NCBI GenBank assembly: GCA_019914995.1
Contig: CM034128.1
Coordinates: 10,001,501-10,065,500 of the forward strand
Direction: 5' to 3'
From: Acanthochlamys bracteata
Taxonomy: Eukaryota > Streptophyta > Magnoliopsida > Pandanales > Velloziaceae
Length of the DNA: 64,000 nt
In this document: positions 37,393 to 49,400 of the stretch, piece by piece
Layout: every line of letters begins with the position of its first letter
How positions within the stretch are numbered: position 1 is the first letter of the stretch
Position numbers and translations under genes: made by a program
Notes under the pieces: model-generated
Told to the model about the DNA's origin: nothing
Database searches by the model: none
Seen by the model: only the letters and a program-made list of their open reading frames with translations

Positions 37393-40300
37393 ATGCCTTC
37401 GATCTCTGATTCAGAAGAAAAATTCGTGCTGAAGTCTGGAGTTCGATCTGGTCTCAAGCGGGAATTGGCCTTCGCCTTGAACTACGCGCATCTCTGCCGT
37501 CGACTCTCGGCCGAACACGTTCCGGGAGCTGTCCTGTTCCCGTTCTGAAACGGCCGAAGCATTCGATTAGTCCGCCGTTGATTGAAATTCCTGAAGCTTC
37601 AAAGGCTTCCCAAGACGCTTCAGTAGATTTGGTTTTGAATAGTAGGAATAGAAGTTGTGGAGAATTTTTAGAATGTGGGAAAGGAAATGGAGGTGTTTTA
37701 CCTGGCGCTGCTTCTACGTCGATTGAGAAGCCGTTGAAGACATATTCGAGGTCGTTGTTCAGAGCAGCTCGCCGGTTGCTTGTTGCTGGATTGGAAACAG
37801 ATGTCGGCAGTAAGGGATTGGTAGATGGTTCTTGCTTTATATCTACAGGTGACATGCATCCGGAGAACGCTTCGAATCTAAACTCTACAACAGCAGCAAA
37901 GTTTGGTGATATCAATGGCTCACAGAAAAATCATGTAGAAGTTCCTCATAGATTTAGGGATGGATCTCGAGTCGAGCCACCTATTGACATTGATATACAG
38001 CTGGGAAATTGTTATAAGTCAAGAATTGTTTCAGAGCCAAAGAAGTTGGTAGTCAGTCAAGGTATGGATAAGTTGCAGGATGCTTTGCTTGGTGATGTTT
38101 CACAGAGTTTGCTTGGTGGTTTTGATGCTGGTAGAGTGGCATTAGAAAACTGCTTGATGAATGTACATCTCAATACAGAGATTCCATCGGTACATGGTCA
38201 TTGTGGTACTAAGGTTGCAACCAAGGTTCCAACGATTAAGTTTGTCAGGAGGTTTACGAGGTCGTCATTGAAAGTCGACGTAGGACCTGTAGTAAAAAGT
38301 CCTGCCATGCTTCTCTCCAAGATAGATAATTGTACTGTTGATGGGCGGGATGCACCCAAAGGTCATCTTCGGGAAGCTGACATTCCCATCGAAAATGTAG
38401 ATGGATCTGCCGTGGAAGCTGCTTCATTTGGCACAGCTTTTGTTACAGAGGTCCTGGTTTTTGTTGATGAGCAGAATGGGACTGAAGGAAGTGAAGTGCA
38501 TACAGGGATGCATTTTAGGAAATTCAAGGGAGCATTGAAGGCAATTGGAGACTCAGAAGTAGAAAACACAGCGATGGTTTTGTCAGAGAAGGAAGAAGGT
38601 TTGGTTAAGGTCCCTGTCAATTTTGATGACTGGAATGGATTTGAATTGTGTGACAGCTTGCCAGACAAATCCGACAGAAGATTTACTAGGTGTTCCCGAA
38701 AATTTTCCTGTACATGGGTGACGAACCTGATAAAGTTGAATCAATGGACAGCAAAGTTGTAGATGAGTATTCTACCAGAACAATCACAAGGTCAATGTTG
38801 AAATCTGAAGAGGCTTCTGAAAATGATGATGGGACTGTTGGGCTGAATGAAAGGCACAATCGATCTGATGCTGTAAATGAGCAATTGGCTGAATGAAAGG
38901 AAGAAGCGAACTTCTTTGCAGGCCAGTTGTAGATGTGATTTGATAAGGGGTCCAACCAGATAAGTTAGTTGGCTAGTCGGAAATTCTAAGTGGCAGATCC
39001 TGTTTTAGTAAACTATAGATTATAGGATTTGTAAGATGATATGGCAAGTTGCTGTGTCACTGTTGTTTGTATCTGGGTGATATCTTCCAAAGGTTGTTAT
39101 AGCATTTTTTTTTCCTATTCTTTTGGTGCTTATGGATGTTCACTTTCTACTTTGTTACAGAATGCGTTGGGTTGTCAGGAATTCTAAAAGGAGACTGGTA
39201 CGGCCAGTATTGTCAAAATATGCATCAAAGAGAAGGAGGTGTAGCCCATAATGATAATGCAATTGCCGCTGGAAGGCTTGCTGGAGTCGATCCTATTGAG
39301 CAAATATTTAAGCGATGTATTCGAATTGCCAAAACTGCAGGAATTGATCTTGGTGGCTGCATCTTGTGCAGGTCTGAATGTCTCCGTTGAATTCCTTCCT
39401 TATGATTTTGTTGATCTCTTTTCAAGCTAGGTAGTCCATCTTGATGTATACGGTTGGTTTTGACTGATTTACATATGCTGGTGCAGTAATGATAAACATT
39501 TTTAGTATTGAGTCTTTTGTTTTGTCGCATGTTCCTCATTTCCTTTATCTAGCTAGTCAATATGATCTAATGTTCTTTCAAAACTTGGCATTTGCTCAAA
39601 CTCTACCTAATGCGATATGATATGCTTTCGCAGATCCCAAGAATTTAGCAAGTCAAAATTCAGTGAACGCACCGTTCTTCTATGTGACCAAGTAAGTCAT
39701 TGTTGACACTGTAGTTGTCCACTAAGACATACTTTGCTTTTGCAAAGTTTGTTACTTTTCTAAATTTAAGTGCTCCTCCCAGCTGCATAAATTGATTTTC
39801 ATGTGCCTTATTCTATAAAATCGGTTAAATTTTCAGTGTGAGAAAGAATACCATGTTGGTTTCCTGAAGGATCATAAAATGGTTGATTTGAAGGTAAATG
39901 TCTTATTATACTTGTTAATTTGCATTATATCAATTAGATAATCTGATTAATAGGGATAGACCTTAGAGGTAATTGCTTTTGCCTAATGATCAGGAATTTG
40001 GTTATCTTTGAGGAATTTCTAGGAATAGATGGGGATTTTATGCACTATATTATCATTGTCTTTTTTCTGGCAGTATCTTGTAAGTGACTTGGAATTATTT
40101 TGGCAACAGGAATTTTGCCAGAACGAGAATGGTTCTGTAGCACAGATTGCAGTAGGATTTTTTCTTCCTTGCAAGATCTGCTTATTCGTGACCCTGAGCC
40201 GCTGGAAGTTCTCTTTATGATCTTATTAATAAGAAGCTTCAAGGTAAAGGTTTAAACAAGGACCTAGCAGGCAATATAAAGTGGAAGCTCGTTAGTGGAA

Positions 40301-41398
40301 GATTATCTTCTGCTGATAGTAAATTATTACTCTCAAAAGCAGTCTCTATTTTCCATGTAAGCATTTGTTATCCAGCACCTTATAATTTACTGTTGAAGCA
40401 TTGTTGTGCACCACTGAATTTATGTCATGATATTTGTATTATTGCAGGAGTCATTCGACCCAATTATTGACATAGTTACTGGTCGTGACCTTATTCCAGA
40501 CATGGTTTATGGGTGAGGACTTGTTTTGCTTTCTCCTTTCTGTTTGAGTATTCTTTAGCAAATTGCGAGTCGGGGTTGACGGTAAATAAGCGAGTCTTTA
40601 CTTGAAATGAGCTTATACTTTTAGTTTTAATTGGGTTTCTCCTTCTATTACAGTCGTACCTTGAGAGATCAGGATTTTGGGGGGATGTTCTGTGTGATTT
40701 TGACTGTTGGGTAAGTTCTCTTTTTGAATTTGGTTATGATTATTGGGCATTGATATTGTTGCAGAAAGTTATTTAATATGCCTGAGTCATATCTGCCCTT
40801 GCAGTTCATCTGTTGTGTCAGCGGGGATTCTACGAATTTTGGGATGTGATGTGGCTGAACTTCCCTTGGTTGCTACCAGTATGGAAAGGCAGGGGCTGGT
40901 ATGTGTATAATTTTGAAATTGCTGTGTGTCTGTATTAGGCTTCCAATTCTGGTCATCATCTTGATTCTAACCTATCAATCTTAGAAAGCTACTTGCTCTT
41001 TATTGAGCTTGTTATCTTGGGTTTCTTATGTAATGTTAAACTGGAGTCTGCTTTCCTTCACTCAGGGATACTTCCAAGCCTTATTTTCATGCATTGAGCG
41101 ATTGCTGAGTGCATTGAAAGTGAAGCACTTCGTACTTCCAGCTGCTGATGAAGTTGAATCCATTTGGACCAACAAATTTGGTTTCTCCAAAATTACTCCC
41201 CAGAAGGTATGTACTTGTTCTTTACCAAACACTCTTGATGTGCTAATGTTATGAAGTTTTGAAGAAGACATGAATTGCTCAAATAGGTGTATGAATACGC
41301 AAGAGGCGCAAGGCCGATTATATTTCAAGGGACATCTATGCTCCATAAACTACTACAAGATTCAAATACAACAGAGGAGCTTAAATAATCTTTTTGCT
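37393..41398 (+). pseudogene. Decayed IDM1-like PHD-finger/GNAT histone acetyltransferase gene
   Basis: Family: nuclear proteins with FTRSxLK repeats, a Tudor-like middle, tandem PHD fingers and a GNAT domain. Segments seen: start ~37393-37480 (VRSGLKRELAFALN); 37491 to ~38690 in another frame (STLGRTRS, FTRSSLK); ~38690-38896 in a third frame (TITRSMLK), ending at a stop; then exons 39161-39371, 39634-39691, 39837-39893, 40110-40356, 40448-40512, 40654-40710, 40805-40898, 41066-41206 and 41287-41398. The GNAT part is well preserved (SSVVSAGILR, ELPLVATS, GYFQALFSCIE, ending TEELK). Defects: frame breaks near 37485, 38695, 40113 and 40203; no sequence for the Tudor-like middle and the front of PHD1; zinc ligands lost (WYGQYC, CRSQEF, HVGFL, where Cys is expected). 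A truncated GNAT-only product cannot be excluded. Confidence 0.8.
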
Positions 41399-43285
41399 TT
41401 TTATTTTTTATTTTTTGGTTTGTTTCTTGGAAGGGCCAATTTTTGCAGTGCATTACGATGCAAGTTGTAGACGACGAGTTATGTTAATTTCAATGTATAG
41501 AAAAAAAAAATTATGCTCACCATCTTCTGCTGAAAAATTGAAGTATAGCTGATCAAATAGATACAACACAGCAACAAAAGAGCATTTGAAATTTCAATAC
41601 GATTACAAGAAAGAACCACATACACATAAAAAAAAAAACTTTACTAAAATCATAAAGTATTTTATTCTACGCGGATATTTGAGATTGATTATGAAAAAAT
41701 AAAAATTTTAAAATAAAAAATATTTTTTTCTATTTTAAAAAATAAATTTATTTTTTATTTAAAAATTATGATGCAAATTTTTTTATAAATTTAATAAAAA
41801 ATCATAAAAAATTTATTAAAAAATATATAATTAAGTAATTCTTTGAAATGCTCATCCAAACAGTCCCGTAACCTTGCAAATTGTAATCGACATATTATAT
41901 ATTCTCTTTTTGCAGCTACACGAAACTTTCTACAAAGGTTGTAAAAACTTTGTACAAGTGAATTTTAACATACAGCAAAGGTATTACATATCAGTAAACT
42001 AGCTACACCTTTGAAGCAAAGCGAACATATGCCAAAGGATCCAAGTTGCCCTGTAGGATACTGGAGTACTGTTCTCCGTTTCCCAGTAATAAAACTTTGA
42101 AACCGTTCTTTGCGGCTGCAGCACTACGCGGCGGTCAAGTAGCTGCATCTCCAATTCCTACCCGCCATTCACTGTCGCCTAATATCGTCGACGGCCACAT
42201 AGTCAGGCAACTCATGCACGCAATTAAAGTAGCTAGTGGAATAAGAAGAAGCTGGATAGAATTTTTACTCTCTTTCTTCATGTAAAGAATATGTTAGAGG
42301 TCTGAAGACTTATATAAGATGTGAGTGATTGGTATCTTCTTCGGATATACGGCGTGAAGACGCACCCTTCTGCGCTGCTCATGGTAACCTTTTCTCCAAA
42401 AATTTTATTAATCTTTGCCTTTTGTTTGCCACCGTTCATCAACTTTCACTTTCTTGAAGAGGAGCATACGAGGCATTTGCTGGGACCTTGTACTACTACT
42501 TGATTAACAAATGCCAATATCCCGCCTGCCTTTCTCTTGTTTATAAGCATTCTTTTAAATTTTGTATACAATAATACAAATTTAGTTACCGCAAGTTCAA
42601 CTTTACCTGGTCGAAAGTGATTTTCTTAAAAATAAATTACTAAAAATAAATTTATAAAATAATATAAAAATTTAATCAGGAGTATTTAGGAAAATGCTTG
42701 TTGTGTTGGAACCCAACCAAATGGCCTAATATGATGTGTGAATAATTTTTACCCCCAAACAAATGGCTCATCTAGCATTTCAAAATCACCTTTGCGTAAA
42801 GAAAATAAAAATTTCTTTTTAACAAAATTTGGCTTTTCATGAAAAGCAAAAGTTCACTAAGTAAAAAAGATTTGTTGTAAAGGGATTGCCTTTACTTACC
42901 ATCTCACTTTCTTATGATACAGATGCTATGAAGTTTTTACCCTGAACAAAACGAAGACATTAATCAGATCTCGAACTGAACTGAACCGGTTGAGAACAGA
43001 GAACCAATGATCAATCGTAAGAGTAATCAATTTCAAATTTTATACTGCGGCTCTGCGACGTACGGCTTGTTCTCTGCTAGTAACAACGAGGCAGCGCTCG
43101 AAAATTTTCCATGTACACAAAAATGGGAAGAAGAAATCTACAATATATTAATTAATTAATCCAGTAGACCTCCTGCATATTCTGACCAAATCAACAACAG
43201 AAATAAAATTAATTTTCTCGACTGAGAAAATTTGCAGAAGTAATTCGCAAATCTTTATAACCTCTCCACCCTTGTGCTGCATTAT
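41399..43285. other. Intergenic between the PHD/GNAT relic and pectinesterase
   Basis: AT-rich, with a T/A foldback-like block at about 41690-41870. A doubtful short minus-strand frame at 42135-42281 is listed separately. Nothing else recognisable. Confidence 0.5.
42135..42281 (-). CDS. Doubtful short frame with signal-like N-terminus
   Basis: 48 codons from an ATG at 42281. The start is basic, then hydrophobic (SIQLLLIPLATLIACMSCL), like a signal peptide. After the TGA at 42135-42137 the same frame stays open for 43 more codons, to a stop at 42003-42005, with a protein-like composition (KNGFKVLLLGNGEQY). It could be a small secreted-peptide gene broken by a stop, or chance. No family recognised. 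Confidence 0.2.
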   Translation of the reverse strand: MKKESKNSIQLLLIPLATLIACMSCLTMWPSTILGDSEWRVGIGDAAT

Positions 43286-44962
43286 TCAGTAGCTAGCTTG
43301 TTGCATTTGGACAACTTCATTACTGGACTTAAATTTTTCAATAAAGTTCCCGGTACGCCGATGATCTCTGCACGGATTCTTCCCTTCGTCGTTTACACGA
43401 GGAGAAAGAACCCAATCAGTACCATTGATGTATGCAATATCCATGAACACAACTGCCTCGCATTCTCCAAGTTGTTTTGCATAGAGCACTCTCTGTGCAG
43501 TGTTTGCACCCGGTCCACTGCATTCGTACTCTCCATAGAAAACATCCCTGCAAAAGGACGTATTGTAAATTTATTCGTTCTTTATATCTCAATCATCCAT
43601 CTACTTATGCTGAATAAGAATGTATGAAATGAGTTAACATGCATGACATGCATACTGGTCCTTGGAGGAATTTCTGAAGTCATCCCATCCCTTAGGATCG
43701 ATGACTCGAGACATGTATGTTCTTGAGAAAACTACAGTGGAGTAAGCTCCCCATGCTCGACCAAGCAGCACATTGCCGGTGCCACCTATGCTGCAGTTCA
43801 CAAACGAGAAGCCGGAGTTCTCTAGTGCCGATTCCTTTCCTTGAGCAGTGATGTATCCAGTGATACCGCCTCGTTTCTTGGGTGGATTTGCTACCGTATT
43901 GATAGTACAGTTCTGCTAACAAAATGATCGTTATGCATAAGGTTCATAAGGCCCAAAGGAGCTTGTGGAATTTTGTTACCTCGTAGATTGAGCGGCCGTT
44001 GCCGTAGATAAAGTCGATGGATCCTTGGATGAAACAATCACGGAAATAATGCAGTCCTCGCTCATCAAGCAGTGTGTCCTGATATCCGTAAAACCCGTAA
44101 TTGTAGAATGCTGCTTGATCGCCTCGGACACGCAACGCAACAGCCTGAGGGGGTGGACGGCCATATGCATTCTGTTGTGTTAATCAAACACGCATGTTAG
44201 GCGCTTGATACATATGAAGATTTATAACACTGATTGAAGATGAAGAAAGAGCTGCAGAACCTGCACCGACCACAAAGCTAAGGTTATAGGCTCTGAAATT
44301 GAAAGCAAATACTGAAAAACTGGCGCTTGCAGCAGTGCCTTTGCTAGTTTTGGCACTATCATTCCAGGAAATGCAAGTGTTCAGGTATCCTTGGCCTTGG
44401 ATTGTTATGTTAGTCTTGTTAGTCCACACTACAACTTTCTCTCTGTGACAAAATCACAATGCATATACATATGTCAGACTGCTTTACCAATCAATTCAAA
44501 CATTTTAGTATGAAATTCTTTTCATGAAACAAACCTGTAAACGCCTGCGTTCACGATTATCAAAGTCCGGTTCAGGCTATAGTCAGGCACCGCGTCAATC
44601 GCCTTCTGCAAGCTAGTAAAGTTTCCACAACCGTTGAGATCAACTGTCAAGAGAAGGCCTGCGTTCTGCTCAGCAACAAGAGGTGAGTTCCATACTAATG
44701 GATCACACTTAGTCTTCCTTCTTTTACGGTGACGATCATGGCGGTGGTGACTCCGGGACACTGTACGCTCTATCAGCGAAACAAAATCATACATGGTGCT
44801 TCTAATCTCTGCTAAATTTTCGACAATGTGGGTGCTGCTTTGATCAGTATTAGCAGTAGGAGGACAAGGGAAGGTTTCAAGTGCTAGTAGAATTGCAAGT
44901 AGTGCAACTACAATGGCTGAAGAAGCCACGATGAGAAGAAGCTTCTTAGTCATGTTTTGCAT
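43286..44962 (-). CDS. Pectinesterase (pectin methylesterase), membrane-anchored, no inhibitor pro-domain
   Basis: Removes methyl esters from wall homogalacturonan. Five exons: 44962-44535, 44442-44274, 44171-43980, 43912-43656 and 43547-43286; about 435 residues. Seen: an N-terminal hydrophobic anchor or signal (KLLLIVASSAIVVALLAILL, ~7-26); a short linker with a basic cluster (RHRKRRK) instead of the ~150-residue PMEI domain; then the beta-helix enzyme with YQDTL (Gln230, Asp231), IDFIYGNG (Asp252) and GRAW (Arg315, Trp317). All key catalytic residues are present. From memory it is closest to the pro-domain-less PME15-type group. The exon 2 donor could also be 44271 (3 bases longer), and the exon 4 acceptor is a TAGCAG tandem. 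An in-frame ATG at 44953 is an alternative start. Confidence 0.9.
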
Positions 44963-45010
44963 CTGAATGATTGTTTAACAGTTGGATCTTCAGAGCTAGC
45001 TTGTTGTTCA

Positions 45011-45017
45011 TTTTATA
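45011..45017 (-). promoter_or_regulatory. TATA box of the pectinesterase gene
   Basis: TATAAAA on the minus strand, 49 bases upstream of the start codon at 44962. Confidence 0.5.
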
Positions 45018-46426
45018 TGTATATACAACTTGAACAAATGTGCAAATGCCAAACGCTTGAATGGAAAGCAACGCAAAGGTGATTGTGTGGAGTTCAGCTT
45101 GCAAGATACTTAATGGTAACCTGCCATAAGACCTTTTTTGAATTGACTATTGTGTTTATCCATTGCCTCTCTAGCTGCCAGTCAATCTTTTGTCTGAAGT
45201 AAAGTTGTTCAAGATTTAAGGACCTGTTTTTTTTCTTTTTCCCGTAACTATTTTCTTTCACCAATAAGTTAATTTATATAAAATTTTATATTTTTTTATT
45301 CAAAAATTACTCTTATAAATTTTAAAAAATTATTTAAAACGCACTTTCGAATCAATTCCAAACAAATACTCATTTTTCGTTGAAAGATTTAGGCACCTTT
45401 TTTGACAATGCATTCCGACAATTTTTTATTTCAACTTTTTATTTTCTATTTTAACTAAAATTTTTATAATATTCGATAAAATATATATAAATTTTAAAAT
45501 TAAAAATATAAAAATTATATATAATTTATTATTATTATTATTTATTTTTTAATTTTATAAACAATTTCAAATGTTTTGTAAAGCAGAAATGTAATCATTG
45601 TAGACGGTTTGGACCGTCCAAGGAGTTTGGGCCCTAAACAGTGCCCATTATCGAAAATTACTAGTTGTGAAATCCGACCATAATTAAATACTCTAACAGT
45701 AACAACTATCATTTGACATTTGCTGCTAAATAAAACTCGTTGTGGCATGTTTTTAAAATTTAATCTCGTCTACATTATCAGAGTCCTGGTTGATAGAGAC
45801 AAGGGAACGATCTCGCACTGACGGCGAGCAGCAACAGTTTACAACGGCGATCGGTGGTGGCCCTATTGAGATTCGTCGTTAACTAAAGGAAACAAAACGA
45901 AGGAGGCAAATTAGGGTTTTCTACTGAAGACGGTGAGCTCGGTCGTTATCTATTATTAACTTCGATGCAAGTAGTCATAACGGATTCATGGTACAAGTTT
46001 GATTGAAGAAACAAGAATTTGGTTTGGGAAGTCAAACTATGGTAGCTAAAGAGACAGTAATCTGCTAGTTTAGTAGTTGAAATTTGTTGCTGTTTGAAGT
46101 TTTGTTTAGCTTTTATGAGTTGAGAGGGTTTTAGTCAATGCCTGGTTTTTCTTTTTATAATTAGGGCAATTTAATTCGTTTTAAGCTACTAGAACAATCG
46201 ATAGATTGCACCCAGCTGGTTAGTTTTTCAGAAAGTTTGGATTTTTGTATTAAAAAAGTTTCAGCTGTGGTTATATTCTTTGATTTCTAATAACAGCTGT
46301 AAATCCTCTTTAATGATGATTCAAGAAGATTTTTTTTCCTGATGTTTTTGGTTTTTTATGCATGTTAAAGTTGTTTGTGGCTAACAACAGAGTACTCTTT
46401 GTGCAGTTTTAGTAGAAGATTTAGCA
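45018..46426. other. Divergent intergenic region and UCH2 leader
   Basis: Promoter region shared by the pectinesterase (-) and UCH2 (+). A T/A foldback-like block lies at about 45400-45575. A likely leader intron of UCH2 runs 45933-46406 (donor ACG|GTGAGC, acceptor GTGCAG|TTTT), with the first exon near 45850-45932. Confidence 0.5.
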
Positions 46427-49400
46427 ATGTCTTGGTGCACAATTGAATCTGATCCCGGTGAGTTTCCTGCTACAATTTCGTCTACCAAAAGTTTGATTCA
46501 TGTTGGTGTTTCGCTGTATCACTGTATGTGCTTATAAATCTAGGCTACAACATAATTGTAAGTTGCCATGTTGTTAAACGTTTTGCTTGAAACATATGTG
46601 GGTTTCATATCATAAAAAGGAGTTTCTTAGCTTCTTCCAAGGTATAGAATGGAACTTTAAAGTCAGAGGTGATGCCTTTTAACTTTAACCATTGGAATGG
46701 ATGTATTTATTCTTCTTTAGGTGACTAAACAAGTATAGCTGTCTTCAAATTTCCATTGTGCTATCAATTTTAGAGGTGGGGTTTGATTGAACTGAGGGTA
46801 TCCTGAGTTCCAAATGTCAGATAGGCTGCTATGATTGTCAAAGAGAGTTTCTTTTGATTGCCATGCATCCCTTTCTGAGACACTACACTTTTGCTTCAAA
46901 TGTCAGATGTTAAGGTTGTCTTATTAAGAAATAAGTGTAGTTTCAGATGCTCTTGTCCATCATAGACAGCTTTATCTATGGCTGCCTTAGATATCTGCGT
47001 TTGCTGCATCTACACCTCGTCTGATGACGACTAAAATCCTTTTCTTGGAGATGCTGATACAATAGGATTGTTTGGCCACATGATCTCTTGTCTTAACAGT
47101 GGCAATTACTTGAACATCAAATAAGATTGTATGTATACATGATCACATTAATTTTTGAAGTGCTTTATATTCCTATATGTCAGAAGTTGAGATACCTCAT
47201 TTAGCTACTCTGCATTAGCCCCTACTGGAATAAGGAGCTGCTAACTTGTTTATATTTATTAGGCTTGTGCATTTCTCTTATCTTTGAACAACTGTTTTTC
47301 TTAACCCAATTCAATTAGTGGTTTCATTTTTATTTCAGGTGTTTTTACTGAATTGATACAACAAATGCAAGTCAAAGGGGTTCAAGTAAGTGTATCTTTT
47401 GTTCCCCCTTAAGTTTAGGTACTTTATGTGATATATCTTATATATTGGTCTGTTATAGAGTTGTACGTACATTGTAACTACACGAGACGAGTTATGTAGT
47501 GAATTACTGGAACTCCTGAAATTGGGCATTGCATATAGCCTAAGGTGTCTTAAGGGTACTGCATTGTGTTCTGGATTCGTAGTGGCAGCTTGGCTATTAG
47601 CCTCTTTACCTCTCTTTTCATTCCTTTTTTCCTGCTCTTCCCTAGGTTTCATGAGCTGATTCTTCTTTTTCTTGATCTAGCCCTTCTCACTTTTTAATCA
47701 TGTTATATATGGCAGTTTCTATTTTAACCACACTTTTTGCATTTTGCTCGCCCTTGCATTGTACCTTTCTATTACTAAAACAAAAGTTCCTGACATTCAG
47801 GAACTTCTGTGATTCCCATTTATGTTACCTCTCAAAGCACTTTCATGCATCATCAAGAGAGTATTTCTACTGATGTTCTGCAGCATTTATCTGTTGTCAT
47901 TTCAATCTATTAATTAAGGTCTGCACTAGCAACTCATCATGTATATTGCTAAGATCCCATTGTGGCAAATTCCTTAGACACAAGGTTTGAATTAGTCAAA
48001 TCCTACAGCATAAGTCCAGCAATTTGCATGTTTGCATTGCATTGATTGCGTACATATGGTAGAATGATTCTAGCGTCATGGTAAGCTGAGTGAATTCTAA
48101 CGATGCTTTGTGAAACATGATAGGCTAAAAAGTGATTTTATGTAGGATGGAATTTTCTTGGTCATGCATCCCTAACTTGGCAACGCAATATGTAATGTTC
48201 TAAAAAAAGGCTTAATTCATATAATTCTTGTTAGGCTATATGATTATCTACATCTTTGGTTTGCGTACTACAGTAAAAGCCTCTGTAGATACAAAACAGA
48301 GTATATGAATGTAAGTTTAGTACTGGCAAAAGTGATGAGAATGTAGTGGTAATATTTGGAAACCTAGAGTTATGATGAAGTGAGCACTTCAAATGTCTTG
48401 AGTTTAGTATGTAAAAGATTGAGAATTGTATAGGAATGTCTCACACAAAATACAAATGAGATAGCAGAAACAGAGAGTTGGTTCCAAATGTTATATATGA
48501 TTGGAGGATACTGCTGAATTGAAGAAAAGATTTTATAAACAGCAGTGAGGCGGCAACACTTTATGGAGAAAGTATTGAGAAATAAAATCCGGAAAGTTTA
48601 GTATTGTAGAGATGTGTATGTTACTCTGAGAAGCGGGTATACAATTAAAATGAAATCAAGAATGAAATTATTAGAGAATAAAGGTGGTGTGGCACTATTG
48701 AAAACAAAATGGTTTGGCCATATAAAGCGAACACCTTTGTATGTGCATGTTTGTAGATGTCCATCAATTAGATATTCCTTTGGATAGAAGAGGTCTGAAA
48801 AGACTTGGTTGGACCGTCCAAAATGACTTATTTGTTTGTAGTAAGATTGCATATGTTGGTTTAGATAAAATACAATGGCACAATACAATCCATGTGGCTG
48901 GCCCTAATTAGTTATTGGTTGTTGTATTACAGTAAGAGACATGATTAACATGTAGGATGCTAGTGCTAGGAATCTTAAAGGATTGGTTATGGTGAATCCT
49001 TTCTTTGTAAGCAGTTAAAATCTAATGATTTTGTGTTGCCAGGTTGAGGAGCTGTATTCATTGGATCTAGATTTGCTGAATGAATTGCGGTCTGTCATCT
49101 AGCGCGTCATCAATCTTGCTATTTATCTCATTCTATCTATTGAAGAAAGCATTCTGTCTTGCAGCCCCATATATGGATTAGTATTTTTGTTTAAGTGGAG
49201 ACCAGAGGAGAAGGACACCCGTCCTGTGATTAAGGATCCAAGTGCAAATCTTTTCTTTGCTAGTCAGGTTTGCTGCATCATCATTTGTTATTTTCTGGAA
49301 TATGTGTATCTCCTGCGTGTATAGAACTATATTGGACTGCTTGCAGGTCATTAACAATGCATGTGCAACGCAAGCTATTCTTTCTATACTCTTGAATTGC

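Noticed and set aside
37454-37915. 153-codon minus-strand frame overlapping the PHD/GNAT relic
   Set aside because: The plus strand here matches the family N-terminus (LGRTRS, FTRS-type motifs); the antisense frame has no recognisable domain.
48598-48888. 96-codon minus-strand frame in UCH2 intron 2
   Set aside because: It is the shadow of a retroelement fossil whose recognisable peptides are on the plus strand.
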